From NCBI RefSeq assembly GCF_963678635.1, contig NC_087063.1, positions 65,896,471 to 65,960,470 of the forward strand: DNA of 64,000 bases, written 5' to 3'. The notes beneath the pieces were generated by a model, which worked only from the letters and a program-made list of their open reading frames with translations, ran no database searches and had not been told where the DNA came from. Source of the DNA: Symsagittifera roscoffensis (Eukaryota; Xenacoelomorpha; Acoela; Convolutidae). Of the stretch, positions 23,285 to 33,847 are shown one piece after another. Each line of letters opens with the position of its first letter. Position 1 is the stretch's first letter. The translations under genes were made by a program, and so were the position numbers.

Positions 23285-23995
23285 ATAAGAAAACATGTTA
23301 TGTCCTTGGAAACGTCCACATTTGGAAATTTCTGTCGTTTTCCAAGTTTTCTCACTCTACTATGAAAACTACTCATTAACACTTGAGATTCAACTTTCAA
23401 TAGAAAATACAGATTATATGAATCTTCCAGTTATGAGTGGTTTTGAAGTCACGAATGGAATAAAAAAACAGGTACCTGAAAAAGTCACCTTCCATTCCCA
23501 TTTTTTCGAATTTGTTTGAAATTGGTTAATAGGAGTCTACCCTACACTAGGCCCGTAGTTTTAACTACAAATAATTAACTACTTTTCGGTTAAACGGGTT
23601 CATTTTATCTTTTGTCGGCTTAAACAACTTGTGTTGCGTAGTTTCAAGGGTGATTTTTTTCGTCGCCTTAGTTCACATTCGCTCAATGATTCTCAAGGTT
23701 TGCTAAGGCTGTTCATGAACATCACTCGAGACAAAGATAAGAATTTTTGGTAGATATTGTTTTTTGAGTGTTTTTTAAAGCTTTTTTCAAACAATTTCTT
23801 GCTTCTTGTTTCTATCGGTATCTTGAATTGCAATGTTTTAATTATATTGCAATTGTTGCGATGCTCCGCTTTAAATTTCTATAAGAAGATTTTGCCAAAA
23901 ATGGCTGTTTAAACAGCCAAAAATTAAAAGAAGAAAATCAAATCAATTAAAACAAGTGATAAAAGTCACCTACTGACACTCAATTTCAGACTAAG
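23285..23995 (+). repeat. Dispersed repeat family B, copy 2
   Basis: Extends further 3' than copy 1. It shares with copy 3 GGTATCTTG.AATGCAATGTTTTA, GCTCCGCTTTAA and AAGTCACCTACTGACA at its end. Confidence 0.6.
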
Positions 23996-24404
23996 CAAAT
24001 AATAAAACCAACTCTCCGGCTTGCAAATTTGATTTGAGCAGAGGAAAAAAAGGCAAACAAAAAGCTTACTTTTATCATGAAGCTAGCGGAAATGAAATTT
24101 GAGGGACTAAATACTATCAGGCGCATTTTGCGTCTCAGCAACAAAGCCAACAAAACATAACCAGACAAACGATAGGCCGAAAACTTTTTCGAATTGGAAT
24201 ATCTGATAACTTCTTAAAAATGTTGTTTGTATTAGCAGTAAATAGGTAGTTTGAGTTAAGTTTTTAAGAATTTGAGCTTGACAGCACATGGATGTAGTGC
24301 ACGTGATGAAGTCTAGTTTTTCCTTTTTTTTTGTTAAGCAAGTTGTTGACCTAGAAAAATCCATATTTCGATTTGATAGGGCTTGCTAATCGCAAGCGTA
24401 ATAA
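23996..24404. other. Spacer between family B copies
   Basis: Nothing is supported; minus-strand frames of 60 and 85 codons here have no motif. Confidence 0.4.
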
Positions 24405-25050
24405 GAAAACATGTCCTTCGAAACGTCCGCTTTCGGAATTTTTGCCGTTTTCGAATTTTTTTCTCTCTTCTTAAAAGGTACAACGACAAAATTGAGATGC
24501 AGAGTTCAATGGAAAATACAGGTTATATGAATTTTCCCAATGGCTTTGCCGTCACGAGTTTGATCAAACAACTGGTCGCGGAAACTGTCAGCTACCCCGC
24601 CTATCTTTTTTTTGAGTTTTTTTGTGAAACGGTTAATAGGTGTCTACCCTACACTAGGCCCTTGGTTTTAACTATAATTTAATAATTCATTTCCAATTAA
24701 ACTGGTTTATCTTATGTTCTGCTGGCTTAAGCAACTTATGTTGTAAAATTTTGAGGGTGAAATTTCAAGTGCTTTTGCTTGTTTCAGGAGTAATGAGTCT
24801 TAAAAGAGTCTTATTCGAGCCAGAGGTATGAGGTTTTTCTAAATATAGTTTATCGAGTAATTCTTTTTTTTTTCAGAAAACGAATTGCTTTATTTTTTTT
24901 TTCGGTATCTTGTAATGCAATGTTTTAGTTTTATGAGAAGTTTTGCGAAGCTCCGCTTTAACTCCGTATTAAAAATTTGTTTCAAAAATGACTAAATTCG
25001 GTACAACAAGTGATACAAGTCACCTACTGACATTCAATTTAGATCCACAA
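24405..25050 (+). repeat. Dispersed repeat family B, copy 3
   Basis: Lies about 1.1 kb after copy 2 in the same orientation and ends in the same AAGTCACCTACTGACATTCAAT, so the two may be a local tandem duplication. Confidence 0.6.
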
Positions 25051-25109
25051 GAAAGTTAAATTTTTCGCAAAACAATTCGGTCTATGAGATAACTTGAAAT
25101 ATTTCAACG

Positions 25110-25380
25110 TTTTGCTGAGCACACGATTCATGCGATGAAACTTTTGAGTTTTTCAAGTTACTTCAAAGAGCAAATCGGTTCGCGAAAAGCTTAAGTTTTT
25201 CTAAGCAAGCAATGAGGCAATGAAACTTTGAATTATTACAAGTTTTCACAGAGCAAATCAATTGGCGGAAAGTTTATGTTTTTCTAAGCAAGCTATGCAA
25301 GCGATGAAACTTTGAAAAATTTCGAAACAATTCATAGTGCAAATTGGTTTGCAAACAGCTAGTTTTTCTAACAAGGAGGT
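25110..25380 (+). repeat. Tandem repeat, unit about 93 bp, three units
   Basis: Units share GCGATGAAACTTTGA, AGAGCAAATC.(A/G)TT and GTTTTTCTAAGCAAGC in order. Confidence 0.6.
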
Positions 25381-26858
25381 TGTTTTTAGTTGGTTCGTTT
25401 CAGAATGAAATCAATCTAAGAACGCAAAAGCCTTATGAATTTTTCAACCGTTGCATTCGACAAAGTTAAAACATTGCGGTCCATAGCGCATTCGGAGTTA
25501 CATTTAATGTATAAGAAGATATCCGGAACGTTTGCAACTCTCCATACGCAAATTCGTTGCTTGCAGCAAAACATGATTGAGCAAGCTATAGTCTTACAAG
25601 TATAGTTTCTCGTGCATGGAAAAGAAAAAAGAGCCCACTAACAGAAAAGATTCCGTTTTGATCCTTGCTCATTTCGCCCCTAGTTATCGAAGGAAAAAAA
25701 TCCTTTACAATTGAAGGGCACAATTTATGAGGCGTAGTTTTGAGTGCATACCAAACCTGAAATCTCAACTAACCGCCAAATGAAGTAAAACGGAACAACA
25801 CGAGTTTGCCCGCTCCTGATTTAAAACGTGCAGTACTGAAGGAAAAATTATGTTATCGAACTCAGTCATAAAAAAACAACTTCGCGAAATTTTGAATTCG
25901 AACTGTTCCTCATATTTTTTTCAAACAAAGTAGATCGAATTAATCAAAAAATTTGAACACAGTTGGCGTCTCAAAATTTTCATCCTTCTAGATTATATAC
26001 ACTGGGCAACAAAAAGTAAGAACTTTTTCACGTTTCTGTTGTTTTCTCTGCAAATTATTGAGAAAGAGGGTTGTAGTTTTAACACATGATAGATGAAATT
26101 TTTTTGAAGAACTTAGCCATGTCAAAGTTTGAGAAATTTTGCTTTGAATGCGTAAAATATTCAGCATATCATAAGTTTTAGAGAGGTTCTTGGTGTTGAC
26201 ATGTTCTCGCAAACAATAAAAAAGAATTTGAACTTATGGGCCCAAATTGGTTCTATATGAAAATGATGGACTCGACTAACTGTTTGCTCGTTGAACCTAA
26301 GTGTCTACTTTTTTGTTGAAGCCCAGTGTAGTAGCATAGTTTGAACTTCATCTCTCATCAACACGACTCACTCATCAAGAAACTTCAGAGAAAATTATGT
26401 CTCAAAAATCAGGTGAGCTGATAAGTTTGATGAGACATATGTGCCACTTTGGGTGGTATATAATCCAGCCGAAGCATAAGCCAGCCGAAGAACAAACCAG
26501 CCATACAAAGCGTAAATTGTTAAATAGTAGTTAGTTAACATTTATGCAACATTTACGAAAGTCTTACAAATTTCATTTATATGACGTAACTTTTCGTCTG
26601 GCTCATATACTCTGCGCATTTACGACTGGTTCTTACTTCGGCTGGTTTATTCTCACACTCGCCACGTCGATGCAGCAGATCACAGCTTCAATTGATCCGT
26701 CCAGGTGTATTTTTTCAGTCAGACTGAACGTGCATGCATCTAGCATCTGCATCTGAGTGATCGTAGCAGAGCCTGGCGCATCCTAGACATAGCCAGATAG
26801 CAAGGGGCTCTGGCAGCCACACCTACAGCCCCCGACAACTGAGCCACCATCAGTTTCA
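25381..26858. other. Spacer with a GC-richer segment at its right end
   Basis: No gene is recognised. At 26430-26660 CCAGCCGAAG-type motifs occur in both orientations (26466, 26483, 26500 and inverted near 26637). 26640-26860 is locally GC-rich but opens no convincing frame. Confidence 0.4.
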
Positions 26859-27224
26859 TCAATCGCGGAGTTTCATTCTGAAGATTAAAGTGATAAATGT
26901 ATTATTTTCAAATTTATTTTCTTCGCACAGTGTGTGATATTTTGGAGTTAATCTTGCCCCGTTGAATAGACCCGGTAAAGATAGACCAAAAAAGCACGTT
27001 AAATTGATCCAGTACTTCATAATGCTTTTTGTTCCGGCCACAGACCACAGTTCTAGATGAGGTAATTCAATGTTTTGAGCTCAATTGGAACTCTTTAAAA
27101 GATCAAATTTTGCGAGAAAAGAATCAGTTTTGATCTGTACCTGTCGTGCTCCCAATAGAATGCCATATTGGATTGCGGGGAATAGAGTAGCCAGGACGCA
27201 GTTGATAGTCAGGGCTCGGTACAC
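26859..27224 (-). other. Candidate host exon pair on the minus strand
   Basis: A segment at 27224-27141 is bounded by CTGTTTCAG before it and GACAG|GTACAG after it, which are good splice borders. It is exactly 84 bases long. One frame gives a hydrophobic segment that could be a membrane helix (VYRALTINCVLATLF...). Another frame continues, across an 88-base intron ending in CATCTAG at 27053, into the open frame that ends at 26859 and contains a further hydrophobic stretch. The two readings exclude each other and I cannot decide. A multi-pass receptor fragment is possible, as is chance. Confidence 0.3.
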
Positions 27225-27461
27225 CTGAAACAGAGATAGCTGCTAAGTTTGGCATCACCAACTATTAGAAAAGAAGTGAAGTGTATATAGCTTCTCCCTG
27301 AAAATCAGACATGGATTAGGAACCAAAACTAAATATGAAGTACTGTTGTGATTGTCTATCATTTAATTACATTTGTTTGGTTATGTCTAACCTTGACCTT
27401 CTGAGTGAAACCGTACCTTCATTGTTCTTATTTAATAGACACTTCTAAAACAGTTATTGTT
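27225..27461. other. Spacer
   Basis: I see nothing I can support. Confidence 0.4.
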
Positions 27462-27990
27462 CCGACTTTCGATACGGAAGTAACGGAATATTTGTGCTCG
27501 GGGTGGGTTTTTTTTTCTTCAGACAAATTTCGACTTTTTAACTAGCCATTTTTGGCGGAATTTTTTCATATCATTCAAAAGGTATTGTTGTCCTGAGCTC
27601 AATATTGAAAAAATATTTCACCTGTGATCATTTTTCGTAAAGTTATGGGGGTTTAAAGATTGCCATTTTGGCCAATTTGGGACAATTAACGCGCGATATA
27701 TTTCGCGCTATTATCGCGTAAGCGGAGAGTTAATCCGTCTTAAAATCGTTCCAAATAGGTTAAAAGAAGCTTATTTGCCATAATTGATTTGTTACAAGGA
27801 GATAAATCTATCTTTTTGTACTTTAAATGGCGTGTGGGGGGATGATTTTTATTTAAAAAATTTCAAATTAAAAAAAAATTTTTTATTTATTTTATTACAT
27901 TTAATTTTATAATGTTATTACTGCTCCATAAAACCGTAAAAAAGCAGTCGGAACATTCAGGGCTGCGCCCTGATACAAGCAGTTTTGTAT
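27462..27990 (+). repeat. Satellite-like family A, complete single copy
   Basis: Starts GTTCCGACTTTCGATACGG and ends with GCAGTCGGAACATTCAGGGC, a perfect CAGGGC-TGC-GCCCTG hairpin (27958-27972) and GATACAAGCAGTTTTG. GTTCCGAC and GTCGGAAC at or near the two ends are inverted. It is flanked by unrelated sequence, so the family also exists as dispersed single copies. Confidence 0.7.
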
Positions 27991-28772
27991 TATTTCGTAT
28001 TCTTTTATCTTAGTTAGTTAGCGTGTTAACGGGGTATACTATTTCAACATTTTAATAACTACACTCATTGCTTTAAAATGGTTTTTTAAACTAAACACTC
28101 CCATATTTCAGCCAATTTACACCAATTACATACAGACAACCTCAGGGGACAAGTTAGACAGTGCGGATAAGCCTCATCATTGGCTGAAAAAAATTTGAAG
28201 CGAAGTTATGAAATATCATCAAAATTGCTCAAAAATTACAAAATTTCTTTAAAAATGTCCGGTAGTTATACGGTATTTCTGTTTACCACAATAATTCTAA
28301 CGAAAAAAAATTGAAAAAAAAATATCTGCTTATTGGCGTGTCCGCTATGGTGTAGATATTCCGTTGCTCGATCAGCAATTTTTCAGAACTCTAACTTCGT
28401 TTAATAAATACCTGATCACTAGCCACGTATCCGTGATAAAAAACAGTCAGCTTTGATTCAGAGCTGAAATTTGATGGCTGGATGAACTCTGGATCAGCGC
28501 TGATTCAAGGCTGCAACTACACTGGAAAAAAACCTGCAAATCTCTGATTCATCGAAAACTCTTTGCTAAATTATTCTTTTAGAATAGTTTATTTAGGAGA
28601 GTAATATTATACAGACAGGTAAACAAAAAACCGCATGTACAAATCAAACCCACCAAGGATCATGCAAAAAGCTATGCAGTTTATCGAGGCATGACCCTGA
28701 AAAAACCTATGACCGAAGTTGTGAGATAATATCCGACTTGATGATTCAAAAAAATAAATCTATAAGATCTCC
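27991..28772. other. Spacer
   Basis: No gene or repeat is recognised. Confidence 0.4.
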
Positions 28773-28840
28773 TGGAACCTGATCTAAACTATATTTTATG
28801 ATTGGATAAATTAGATATTTTACCACTGTAAAGTATTTAA
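28773..28840 (+). repeat. 68-bp LTR start in inverted orientation
   Basis: Matches the first 68 bases of the LTR (29273 to 29206 on the minus strand) at 67 of 68 positions, so the locus 28773-29273 is bounded by inverted repeats. Weak similarity continues a few bases further, then it meets the primer-binding-like site of the minus-strand LTR at about 28850. Confidence 0.8.
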
Positions 28841-28863
28841 GATTAAGAGTTAGTCGCACCAGG

Positions 28864-29273
28864 TGAGTTAGGTCCGATGTGGTTAACTCATAGAGTAATT
28901 TCGGATAGGGTACACCGTCTGCTCGTCACGCTATCTTATTTTCGGCCGGATAGACTCGTGCAACTTCTTAGTCTAATACCGATCCTAATCTTACTCTTAT
29001 ACTTTCTAGTCTCAGGGTGTTTAACTAATCTCTGCTAGGCTCAATAGATCTAGGGTATACTGGTTTGTTGCGGCTGCTGAAGTTCTCTTGGAGAGACAAC
29101 TAATTTCTAAGTTAAATTCAAATCTCTCTGGTGCTGAAATTACAAGTAATTTCAGCACTTACAAATAAGTGGGTTGTTAGTTAGATGGATCATGATTGGA
29201 TATTATTAAATACTTTACAGTGGTAAAATATCTAATTTATCCAATCATAAAATATAGTTTAGATCATGTTCCA
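28864..29273 (-). repeat. LTR, 410 bp, minus strand
   Basis: Same length and ends (TGGAAC...CA) as the LTR at 2737-3146, differing at scattered positions. It lies 1.6 kb downstream of the minus-strand ORF C remnant and in the same orientation, so it could be its 3' LTR. However, it is followed after two bases by TGGTGCGAC, which belongs after a 5' LTR. The locus is therefore rearranged. I see no matching target duplication around 28773-29273. Confidence 0.65.
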
Positions 29274-30867
29274 CCCATCCGGGTTTTACAGAGTTTTTTA
29301 GAATTATCTTTCTGCAATTCAAAGGATGGATGATGAACGTTGGTATTTGGCGAACATCATATTCTTGTCCGGTTCCTCTTGTTAAAGAAGTTCCAGGACG
29401 CTGGAGTTAGGGACATCAATCGTTGTGTCGTCTTGTGACAACGACTGTGTTTCCCAATGAAATCAATCTGATTTCAAAATGGTTTGCTATGACGGGTTTT
29501 TCTGTATTATGTAGAGAACTTGTTTTGTGTTCAACCTCGTCTGGGAATGGCGTGGAGATTGTGTGTGAAAGGGATGCCTCGTAACTCGGATCTGTACGTA
29601 TACTTGAACATCGAGGTGGTCATTGGTCTAGTTCATTGAAGTCCTTTTCTGCGAAGTCAAGTCGTACTCTAAATCCTTTGAGTTGTGATTGTGGACGGCA
29701 TATCGGTTATGGTTAGCCATTCTTGTTCGAGTGTGATGGGATCATTTTGTCTTTGGATGTTCGTCTTGTTGTTGTGTGTTGATCTATATACTGCAAGGTA
29801 TGATTTACATTTTATAAAATTTAATTAGTTCGATTTTTTAATCATGAATTTAGTTAGTTGTTTTCACAAAAGCATTTTGTTTTAGTTAAGTTATTTTGAA
29901 GAGTTACTCACCCTTGAGTACCTCTTATTAAAAATAGAAGTGTGGTCACAAAGCGTGGATGTAGCGCGGTCGGTGGGTTAGGCCGGCTATAGAGCATGCT
30001 CAGGACGTCCTCTCTGGTGGGTTAGGCCAGGAGTGGGAGTATGATTTCGTGCGGTTTCTTTGAGAGGTCCTGTTATGTGATAACGTTTTATGTTGGGTTT
30101 ATGTTGGTCTTTCTTATGTTTCCTTGGTTGTGTCCTTTTTTCAAAAATCAAATTGTTTTTGTTACGGGTTTGTCTTGCGACTTTTTTGTGTTTCATTATT
30201 TCTTTTTTAGACTTTATAATAGTCTTCAAAAGAATAAATTATCCAGTTTTAAACTGGGTTAATCCGGTTTGGGTACCGTTGGTTTTCTTTTCTTAGTCAT
30301 GCTGTTATTTTATGATTTGTGGTGTTTAGTAAGCTGCGTTGGTTAGTTTGGTTTAGTATATAATTTCTTTCCAACCGGGTTAAAGGAAAGTTTGAAACTT
30401 GTTATCGTGTGTTAGAGTTGTTGAGTCTGAAAACTTGAAACTTAAAATCATTATTTAAACAATTCGTCGTGGGCGAGCTGTGCGAGTTTGGATAGAATTC
30501 CTGTGCGGGTGAATGAAAATATCAAAAGGTTAGTACTGCATTTTCATTTTATCAATTTATTACATAGAATTTCAATTTTACTGCTCATTTTGGGGGAAAT
30601 TTACATCGTAATTAAATTTACTGCTTTATGGGAAAACAAATTAAAAATTAATTTACTACATTTGGTATGAATTTTATCATATTATTTTGTGTAAAGTATT
30701 AATGAAGTTTAGAAGAATTTTAACAAGTTTATTTTTTATTTTTCTTTTCTATTTTTTGCAGATGATCGTGGTATGAAGACTAAAAATGTAAAAGAAACAT
30801 GAATAAAGAATGGTTAGTACTAATTGAAGATTATTAGTTAAGAATATTTTTAAATTATACTTACCTG
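29274..30867 (-). other. Sequence between ORF C remnant and LTR
   Basis: No frame is convincing on either strand. The motif GGTGGGTTAGGCC occurs twice (29970 and 30018) around a GC-richer stretch. Just after the ORF C stop there is a consensus splice donor on the minus strand, CAG|GTAAGTATAA, with the junction at about 30866/30865. An acceptor-like ACATTTTTAG lies about 85 bases on, near 30780. This may be the 3' non-coding part of the minus-strand retroelement; no other copy of it is in the window to test that. Confidence 0.4.
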
Positions 30868-33244
30868 TTAATCGTCTGGGAAAAAGCCGTGGGGAAAGAT
30901 GTCGTGTATTATGTCCGAATTTGTTAGTAATGTTGCTAGTATGCGAATGATGTTTTTAGTTTGGAGCAGTGGCCAAAGCAATTGAAGTGCTTTAATGGTT
31001 TTTAGTTCTTCGGTGCCTACTGCAAACTCATAAGGTGTGTTTTGAATGAGGTTATATATTTTGTGATTATATTTAGTATTGTGAATAAATTCAAATATTG
31101 GGACTTCTATAGGCTGGATAAATTCATGTGGGATAAGGAAGGGTCTGGATTCTTCGGCGTTAAAGGTCTTTGTGATGGGACAAAATACATACATTTGTGT
31201 TACTGGGTCATAATTGCGGAGGATATTTTTTTCACCGTTTTGATATATATAGTCTTTAATGTCTTTAAAGTATCCGCTATAATCTTGCGTATAAATATCT
31301 GCAAATCCTGCGGTTTCGGCAAGTTTTCGTAGATTTTGATCAATTGATTGTCTTTGTAGAGTGTCCATTTGTGTTTATAATTCTTGGAATTGTTGGGTTC
31401 TAATGTGGTGTTGGATATCTGATTTTGAATATATTCCAATTGATTGTAAATCAATATTTGGATTACGAGCAATAGCTCTGATGCTTTCGGGTGAAAGTTT
31501 TTTGAGTGATTGCATTAACGTAGGGTATGGAGTAAGAAGATAAAATTTATCTTCATCAGGGTTCAATTGTACTACATTGTGGCTATTTTCTGATCCACAT
31601 GGGACTGCGGTATCCCAAAAATATGTTCGTCCTGAAAGTGTGTCAACAAAATGTACCTTATTTTTATAAAAGATAGGGATTCTTTTATAGCAGAGCAGCG
31701 TTTATCTTCAAAAACATATAGTGGTGATACTTTTTTGGTTTCAGTATAAAACCATAAAATGTTTCCTTCATAGTCTAGAAAATTTGATCTATTTCCTGAT
31801 AATAAATATCCTGCGTAGGGTATTTTTAATACTGCTAGTGCGAGTGATTGTAGGATTTGTGTCCTTTCTAATTCGCATAGATGGTGAAGTGTTTCTAATT
31901 CGGAGAGTGACCTTTCTGGAAAAATTCGACTAATCATGTAGTCTAACTTCATAATCTAAGTGGATATCATAGTGGATATTACCAAAATAAGTATTATTCA
32001 TTAGTTCTTGTAAACGTGTGCTTCTAGTGTCATGTGGCTTTAGTTTTCCACCAGGTTGACCATTGCTTTTTTGAAAGTTAACTGGTATATATGATGTTTC
32101 TTCGTGTAGAGGGTGACCTGTGGCATTAGGGTCAATTTTTATTTTTCCAGTGGTCATGTCGAAACCTTTTTCGTATTCAACTAGTATTTCAGAATATTGT
32201 GTTTTGTAAAGTGGGTTTCTGTATTTGCATGCGATTTCTGTTTCCTGATATATTTGGAAACGTGTTAATTTATTTTCTATATCATGGAGATTTCGAAAAT
32301 CAGTACTATGTTTTCGTGATGGATGGACTTGTTCATATGGAATCGATTGTATAAAATATTTTTCGTGAAATTTTATCATTCGAGCGTGTATTTTTGCTAC
32401 TTGAAATGTTGTGCATGTATCTTCGGGAAACCAAACAATTATTGCTTATGTCCGTGTTGTAGGATCACAATAACCTTGATCGTTTTTACAAGGTAATCTA
32501 ATTCCTTGATAGATCATTGTGTTGTCGGATAAATCTCGTGTGAGTTGTATTTTTTCGAGTTGTATTTTCCAATCGAAAAACATTATTTCTTGATATCATT
32601 TATTTTTTATGTCTGCATTGCAGTTTGATGGATTATTTATACCAATGTGTGGTATCCAGTGCTTATCGTGTATGTCATAAGTTAATCTTCCGTGTGCGCC
32701 GTTGTATGGGTATTTTTCATCTAGTTTTATATGTCCTTGATATCTTTCAAGTTCTGCTTGATGTACAGAATCGGCAAAGACTTGAAAATATACTAGTTTT
32801 CTGTCGGTGTTTTCATTTCTTGTGATATTTAATCTGAATAGCTCGTTTTTACAATCATCGGGATTAAGATGCAGAAGTCGTTCTATATTTCCTTGGTAGA
32901 ATGATTCGTGGTCAAGTCGGTTTATTTCCGTTTCAAACTTGTGAATAATGAACTTTCTTTTCGGAAAATGTTGCTGTAATTTTATATCCTGCAATTGTTG
33001 TTGCTCGGGCTTTTGAATACAGTGTTGCTATTACATTTGTAGTTTCTATAGCTTGTGGTTCCGTTTCGCATTGTGATACTTGATTTATTGCATATTTGTG
33101 TAGTGTTTTTTGTTCATTTTCTTCACAATCGTAGTGTGTTACTAATAAGTCCTGGGGTTCTGTGCGGGGAAAAGGATTTGTGTTTTGGTCGGAAAACATT
33201 GAAAAAAAGATTTGTTGAAGAATCAATAATTTTAGAATATACAT
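30868..33244 (-). pseudogene. Env-like ORF C, nearly full length but broken
   Basis: About 790 codons can be followed on the minus strand from the ATG at 33244 through successive frames (33244-32933, 32994-32596, 32379-31930, 31952-31572, 31566-31375, 31368-30868). At least three frameshifts lie near 32960, 32400-32590 and 31940, and stops near 31570 and 31373. The N-terminus has a short charged-free hydrophobic core (ILKLLILQQIFF) typical of a signal peptide. The body contains several Cys and aromatic-rich conserved blocks such as NGAHGRLTY and DKHWIPH; the last third has long helical stretches. I see no clear C-terminal membrane segment. Position after pol, signal peptide and size suggest an envelope-type glycoprotein, but I do not recognise the fold. 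The start overlaps the end of ORF B by 13 bases. Confidence 0.5.
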
Positions 33245-33519
33245 GTGTATGATAATCCTGAGTATGGGTTATAAAATGTGATGTAACCAATTGTCTTTTT
33301 GGTATATCTGTCGTACTTATATATTACTTCAGTTGTTATAAATGGTGGTGGTAGCAATTGAGCTGTTATATTGGGTGGGTTTATTGGGTAAGGATGTTGA
33401 ACAATGTTGTTAAGTTTAACCGTGATTTCGAATTTTAATTGTAGACTATTTTGTTGGAGTATTTGGATGTTATGGTCACGAATGTCTTCGTGGATGTCTT
33501 GGAGAGACCAGTGATCACA
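33232..33519 (-). pseudogene. ORF B C-terminal fragment, minus strand
   Basis: The last ~90 codons of ORF B, ending in a stop at 33232, match 45509-45764 closely except for the first ~12 codons, which diverge. The open frame continues to 33732 only because it runs into antisense ORF0 sequence across the inverted junction; that part is not a real gene. This fragment and the ORF C remnant below it belong to a minus-strand element diverged from the plus-strand one. Confidence 0.6.
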
Positions 33520-33530
33520 TAACTCATCTG
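33516..33530. other. Head-to-head junction of two element copies
   Basis: To the left, ORF B sequence reads on the minus strand; to the right, the last bases of an LTR (AACTCA), two spacer bases and the primer-binding-like TGG read on the plus strand. The same junction is at 47099-47113 and 60679-60693. Confidence 0.7.
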
Positions 33531-33546
33531 GTGCGACCATAAGTCT
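33529..33546 (+). other. Primer-binding-site-like sequence (unit 1)
   Basis: TGGTGCGACCATAAGTCT is identical to the left copy and again follows CA plus two bases, although the LTR before it is deleted. Confidence 0.5.
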
Positions 33547-33640
33547 CGAATAAGACCTTAATAGCTTAGAACTAACCAAAAATAGATTAGAAATTAGACA
33601 AAACATTTTCAAAACGTTATACGATAATAATTTAATCGAA

Positions 33641-33847
33641 ATGTCTCTACGACTCAATAGATCAGAACCGATATTCCGAACAATAATAGAACTACCCGGA
33701 ATTGGAAGAAAACCTCGAACGAAAGACAACATACGACAAAGTAGAAACTTACCAAATAGTTTTATGATCGTACGGCAAAAGCCAACACAAACTTTTATAT
33801 TTAGAATCTTATTAGCATTGAATTTAGATTTTCATCTGCAAACATAA
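33641..33847 (+). CDS. ORF0, conserved leader ORF (unit 1)
   Basis: A 68-residue frame from the Met that is internal in the left copy; the upstream Met there is Thr here. The frame remains open upstream to a TAA at 33551-33553 where the left copy has Gln. About 80 percent of residues agree with the left copy and most changes are conservative. In the duplicated units it differs by one residue (Asn to Asp near residue 29). No family is recognised. It lies directly after the primer-binding-like site, so it is transcribed only if the leader is. Confidence 0.4.
   Translation: MSLRLNRSEPIFRTIIELPGIGRKPRTKDNIRQSRNLPNSFMIVRQKPTQTFIFRILLALNLDFHLQT

Noticed and set aside
28773-29273. A DNA transposon with 68-bp terminal inverted repeats carrying the gag-pol genes
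   Set aside because: The right-hand 410 bp has TG...CA ends and is followed by a primer-binding-like TGG both here and at 2737-3146, which fits an LTR. No target duplication was found, and the inverted 68 bp is more simply a rearranged LTR end.
33232-33732. A 166-codon minus-strand gene (also at 46815-47315 and 60395-60895)
   Set aside because: Only the last ~90 codons are ORF B; the rest is antisense of ORF0 read across the head-to-head junction.
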